DNA of 17,851 nt, taken from positions 1 through 17,851 of the forward strand of contig RFFQ01000162.1 of assembly GCA_003697105.1 (NCBI GenBank), given 5' to 3'. Positions 15,076 through 17,851 of this stretch are shown piece by piece. Numbering within the stretch: position 1 is the stretch's first letter; each line of letters begins with the position of its first letter. The notes beneath the pieces were generated by a model. The model was given only the letters and a program-made list of their open reading frames with translations. It did not search any database and had not been told where the DNA came from. Source of the stretch: Gemmatimonadota bacterium. GTDB lineage: Bacteria > 4572-55 > J002. Both the position numbers and the translations under genes were made by a program.

Positions 15076-16749
15076 CTATGGCACAAGGTATTGCCGGCGA
15101 TACCAATTCGTCCGATCATCTTTATACACCCGCTCATCTGTCCAACCTCGCAAAATAAACTCTGGCATAAAAACGGTCGCCGGTTTCGGGCTCAGATGAA
15201 GCATCACACCGGATCGAGCACCGTAGAAATCCGCGACAAATCCCCATTCAATACCGGCTGGGTCTAACCCTAGCGCATACAATTGGTAATCAGCCTGATT
15301 TTTGTACGCCAATGCTTTTAACAACGCCACATACGTACGGCTTAAACGAGCGGTATCCGTATATCCACGCGAAAAATCATCCAACGGCATCAAAAATTCG
15401 TTTATTTCAGGCTCTACTTTACGAAATACGTCTGGAAAACGGCTTAACCGCTGGCGGACATACCACGGGCGATTTTGAAACAGTTGGAGGTCAACCATCA
15501 CTACTTCGGGACGGCGGCGCTCAATCCGTTGTTGGTAGAGTAACGGGGAATAGGCGTCCCACACACGAGTGAGTACTATTGATTTCTGTGGGGCGGAGCG
15601 CAGCAAATTCAATCCAAAATCGTACGCAAAATAATAACGATGCATATCACATGTTCGGAAATTTAGAAACAATGGAATCAAAAATAAACAGATTGAACTG
15701 GCGGTAATCAGCCGCTTGACCCACATACGGGAGGTCACTTGCTGGAGATGTTGAGTCACCCACTGGATGGCAAACCCGATCCCAAAAATCAACACGATAA
15801 ACGACGGCAAATAATAGGGATCAATATCAGGGATACTGTAATTGAGGGTATAGCCGACATCAAAAACCAGTAATACCAATAAAAAGACCGTAAATTTACG
15901 CTGTTCGAAAAATCCGATACCCAACCCAAGCAGTGCCAACAATAACAATGCTATCGAAAATTGGTGGCCTACCAATTGAAGATACTCACCAAACCGGGCG
16001 ATAAGTGCTTCCAAATTCTCGGAAAACATCCACACTTGATATTGTTTACCGGAGATATGATCCAACAAGCGGCGAAGCGTAACGGGATCACCCCAGTTCA
16101 AAAAGGGGTCTTGTCCTGCCCGGAGGGGCAAATATAGATAAAGCGATAATCCCAACCCAAACAGGATAATGCCTGACCCAATCCATTTTAAGTTATGTAA
16201 CAACCCTCGCCGCCGGTAAAATAGGAGATATAAGACCGCCGGCACCGAAAAAATAATGCTTAAATGATTGGTAAAAGCAAGACCGTATAAAAATGAAAAC
16301 AAAAGAAAAAATCGACCTTCACCGGTTCGGTCAAACTGGCGTAAAAGCATCATCAACCCAATAAGGAAAACCGCTGTTAGGATGTAAACTTCATTCGCCA
16401 CAGCCTGTTGCCAGTATGTCCGGGAAAAGGCGAGAATCAGAGCGGTTGCGAACGCGGAAAACGTACAGTTTAAGATGCTCCGCACCAGTACAAAAAACAA
16501 CAGTACCCCAATAGTTGCTAGGATTGCAGAAAGGAGATTGAGGCGATACGCCACGCTACCCAGTGGAATCACGGAAAACAGTCGTCCCACCAACGTATAC
16601 AAGGGATAACCTGTGGGATGGGCAACACCTAACTCCGCACAGACGGTTGCCAGTTCCCCACTATCAATCATTGTAATTGTAGGAGCAAGGGTAAACAGAT
16701 AACCGGAAAAAACCACCAGAAAAAGTATAATTGGAGCAAAATACCGCAT
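15076..16749 (-). CDS. GT117 (DUF2723) multi-pass membrane glycosyltransferase
   Basis: A 557-residue integral membrane protein of the DUF2723/GT117 family, related to protein O-mannosyltransferases (GT-C fold). The N terminus carries the family signature YLFTLAPTITMIDSGEL (17-33), with the acidic D29 and E32 in the first outside loop, followed by LGVAHPTGYPLYTLVGRLF. About ten hydrophobic segments follow up to about residue 360. The last 170 residues are a soluble, probably periplasmic domain (LRSAPQKSIVLTRVWDAYSP, VVMVDLQLFQNRPWYVRQRL), as in other family members. It is shorter than the roughly 1000-residue Bacteroidota forms. The substrate is unknown; sugar transfer from a polyprenyl-phosphate donor to exported protein or glycan is expected of the fold. 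No strong ribosome binding site precedes the ATG. It is divergent from the Crp/Fnr-type gene and convergent with rpoD. Confidence 0.88.
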   Translation of the reverse strand: MRYFAPIILFLVVFSGYLFTLAPTITMIDSGELATVCAELGVAHPTGYPLYTLVGRLFSVIPLGSVAYRLNLLSAILATIGVLLFFVLVRSILNCTFSAFATALILAFSRTYWQQAVANEVYILTAVFLIGLMMLLRQFDRTGEGRFFLLFSFLYGLAFTNHLSIIFSVPAVLYLLFYRRRGLLHNLKWIGSGIILFGLGLSLYLYLPLRAGQDPFLNWGDPVTLRRLLDHISGKQYQVWMFSENLEALIARFGEYLQLVGHQFSIALLLLALLGLGIGFFEQRKFTVFLLVLLVFDVGYTLNYSIPDIDPYYLPSFIVLIFGIGFAIQWVTQHLQQVTSRMWVKRLITASSICLFLIPLFLNFRTCDMHRYYFAYDFGLNLLRSAPQKSIVLTRVWDAYSPLLYQQRIERRRPEVVMVDLQLFQNRPWYVRQRLSRFPDVFRKVEPEINEFLMPLDDFSRGYTDTARLSRTYVALLKALAYKNQADYQLYALGLDPAGIEWGFVADFYGARSGVMLHLSPKPATVFMPEFILRGWTDERVYKDDRTNWYRRQYLVP

Positions 16750-16758
16750 GATCGAACA

Positions 16759-16787
16759 TTGATCTTTAGCATGGAAAAAGATATATT
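16759..16787 (+). promoter_or_regulatory. Promoter of the Crp/Fnr-family gene
   Basis: TTGATC at 16759-16764 and TATATT at 16782-16787 are separated by 17 nt. The start of transcription would be near 16794, with a leader of about 42 nt carrying GAAGG shortly before the ATG at 16836. Confidence 0.6.
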
Positions 16788-16835
16788 ACAGAACATTCGC
16801 GCCAGATAATACATGAAATTCAATGTGAAGGCAAT

Positions 16836-17516
16836 ATGAATATTCCTACCATTCTAGCAGAGGTATTCCTTTTTCAATCCCTCTCTACAGAACAATGCCA
16901 AACCCTTGCCACCCATTGCCACATCCAAACCTACAAAAAAGGGGCACATCTTTTTTCGGAGGGTGATCCGGGAAAAGCTTTTTATCTAATTGTGTCTGGA
17001 CGGGTCAAAATATACCGGATATCCCCGGACGGCATGGAGCACACCATACAAATTGTTGGGAAACAGGAAATTGTGGCAGAAGTTGTCATCTCGGAATTCC
17101 AAACTTACCCCGCAAATTGTGAAGCCTTAGAGCACACCACCGCCTTGGAGATACCCACGCACCACTTCCGCCAGTTTATTCTGGCGGAACCAGAAATCGC
17201 CCTGAAAATGATGAGCGCTTATGCCCATCGCGTACGTCATTTACTCGCCGTTATAGAAGATTTAACGTTTCGGGATGTCAAAGCTCGCTTAGCACGGTAT
17301 ATCTTACAACATTGCCACTCCAACAATTGTAGCCAAGACCAAATTTGCCAGTTACACTATTCCAAAAAAGAATTGGCGGCACTGCTGGGCACCATTCCTG
17401 AAACCCTCTCCCGAACCCTGCAAAAATTCAAAGAAATGGGCCTTATTGAAGTCGATAACCGGGCAATTATTATCAAGGATATAAACCAATTACAAGCGCT
17501 GGCGGAACCATTCTAA
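16836..17516 (+). CDS. Crp/Fnr-family transcription regulator, cysteine-rich
   Basis: A 226-residue regulator. Residues about 10-125 form the cyclic-nucleotide-binding-like beta-roll (YKKGAHLFSEGDPGKAFYLI, VSGRVKIYRISPDGMEHTIQ); next come the dimerisation helix (about 130-155) and a winged-helix DNA-binding domain (SKKELAALLGTIPETLSRTL, FKEMGLIEVDNRAIIIKD). In the phosphate-binding segment it reads GKQEIVAEVVISEFQTYPAN, lacking the usual G-E-x-x-G...R-S pattern, so cAMP binding is unlikely. Six cysteines are present: 21, 28, 95, 160, 165 and 171. The last three lie just before the helix-turn-helix. They are not arranged as in the N-terminal FNR cluster, but oxygen, redox or metal sensing is possible. 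Targets are unknown; palindromes just downstream are candidates. Confidence 0.88.
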   Translation: MNIPTILAEVFLFQSLSTEQCQTLATHCHIQTYKKGAHLFSEGDPGKAFYLIVSGRVKIYRISPDGMEHTIQIVGKQEIVAEVVISEFQTYPANCEALEHTTALEIPTHHFRQFILAEPEIALKMMSAYAHRVRHLLAVIEDLTFRDVKARLARYILQHCHSNNCSQDQICQLHYSKKELAALLGTIPETLSRTLQKFKEMGLIEVDNRAIIIKDINQLQALAEPF

Positions 17517-17586
17517 AACAGGGCATTCACGCCCTACTGGTGCGTTACCCATGGAGTAATGATGACACCGGTACCCGATCATTTAA

Positions 17587-17620
17587 ACCGGTAAGAGTTT
17601 GATAATATTAAGGTTACCGG
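17587..17620. promoter_or_regulatory. Nested inverted repeats, candidate operator
   Basis: CCGGTAA (17588-17594) and TTACCGG (17614-17620) form a perfect 7-nt inverted repeat. Between them lies TTGATAATATTAA (17599-17611), itself palindromic at all but 2 symmetric pairs and starting with an FNR-type TTGAT half-site. ACCGGTA also occurs at 17567-17573, 20 nt before the second copy at 17587. The cluster lies upstream of a good promoter and after a Crp/Fnr-type gene, so regulator binding is plausible but unproven. Confidence 0.4.
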
Positions 17621-17643
17621 CATAGGTCATGTTGGTAACGGAT

Positions 17644-17673
17644 TTGCTATTTCATCCCATGTTCACTTATAAT
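17644..17673 (+). promoter_or_regulatory. Promoter of the partial right-hand gene
   Basis: TTGCTA at 17644-17649 and a perfect TATAAT at 17668-17673 are 18 nt apart. Transcription would start near 17680, 28 nt before the ATG at 17708. Confidence 0.6.
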
Positions 17674-17707
17674 ATTAGGGTAGCTCATCTGGAAAGGATA
17701 GTATCGT

Positions 17708-17851
17708 ATGTATATTTTAGAAAAAATCAAAGCCCCCGGTGCCCATCTTTGGGTTGGAGGCTCCGAAACGGATTTAAGTTCGTTGATTTTCTCCTTTGCC
17801 GGAATATTGGATACCGCCAATGCAGAACATATTTTTATTGAAAACCGGCAT
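17708..17851 (+). CDS. Unrecognised gene, 5' part only
   Basis: An ATG at 17708 opens a frame that stays open to the window end (48 codons). It is preceded by AAAGGA about 9 nt upstream and by a good promoter, so it is very probably a real gene start. The visible protein begins MYILEKIKAPGAHLWVGGSE and continues with DLSSLIFSFAGILDTANAEH. It has no signal peptide or clear membrane segment. I do not recognise the family. It is on the same strand as the Crp/Fnr-type gene, 191 nt downstream, but has its own promoter with candidate operators, so it may be a target of that regulator. Confidence 0.65.
   Translation, partial: MYILEKIKAPGAHLWVGGSETDLSSLIFSFAGILDTANAEHIFIENRH

Noticed and set aside
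14724-15158. 144-codon plus-strand frame taken as one gene
   Set aside because: The first third overlaps the rpoD region 4 coding sequence in another frame and crosses the large hairpin; only the part after 14907 looks protein-like.
17520-17535. Hairpin AGGGC/GCCCT after the Crp/Fnr-type gene as a terminator
   Set aside because: Only a 5-bp stem and no T tract follows.
17629-17841. 70-codon frame starting at 17629
   Set aside because: It runs through the promoter and overlaps, in another frame, the better supported gene start at 17708.
1-17851. tRNA, rRNA, CRISPR array or insertion sequence
   Set aside because: No cloverleaf with a GTTCGANTC arm, no regular repeat-spacer pattern, and no transposase motif were seen on either strand by eye.

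Overview
The window is a 17.9-kb piece of chromosomal bacterial DNA of roughly balanced base composition. It probably comes from the Fibrobacterota-Chlorobiota-Bacteroidota side of the tree or a neighbouring phylum such as Calditrichota, KSB1 or Ignavibacteriota. This rests on the YPNPFNP-type C-terminal module of the secreted 800-residue protein, the GT117 (DUF2723) membrane protein and the divergent RpoD. The phylum is an inference. No phage, transposon, CRISPR, tRNA or rRNA was recognised, and most of the content is core or cell-envelope genes.

Left part (1-3480). A 437-nt stretch without a convincing gene holds a 20-nt-arm inverted repeat (7-71), a candidate small RNA or leader ending in a near-perfect intrinsic terminator (245-281), and a strong promoter with a palindromic operator at its start site. 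It precedes an overlapping sdpR-sdpI-like pair (ArsR-family repressor plus membrane protein). Convergent to that pair, with overlapping 3' ends, is a two-domain family-2 glycosyltransferase, and upstream of it a small DUF2892 membrane protein. A textbook terminator sits about 12 nt before the best glycosyltransferase start codon.

Envelope lipoprotein block (3574-7529, minus strand). A PIG-L deacetylase with its own good promoter is followed by two tandem lpoB-like lipoproteins, a COG3014-type TPR lipoprotein and a YcfL-like (DUF1425) lipoprotein. All four have lipoboxes. LpoB, YcfL and COG3014 proteins are known to cluster in Gammaproteobacteria, where LpoB activates the peptidoglycan synthase PBP1b. 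Here lpoB is duplicated at an exact 642-bp offset with two runs of about 55 identical bases.

Right part (7719-17851). A secreted cyclophilin fused to a VCBS/FG-GAP propeller and a C-terminal sorting or anchoring module stands alone behind a hairpin. A metallophosphoesterase, dnaG and rpoD then run in one direction, a reduced version of the macromolecular-synthesis operon. rpoD has a short overlapping upstream reading frame and ends at a large hairpin. A GT117/DUF2723 multi-pass membrane protein runs towards rpoD. Divergent from it is a Crp/Fnr-family regulator rich in cysteines. The last intergenic region is dense in inverted repeats and ends in a promoter for a gene cut by the window edge.

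No clearly new multi-gene system is visible. The best leads are the duplicated lpoB cluster, the cyclophilin-propeller fusion, the glycosyltransferase leader terminator, the candidate RNA at the left, and the regulatory palindromes around the sdpR-like gene and the partial right-hand gene.
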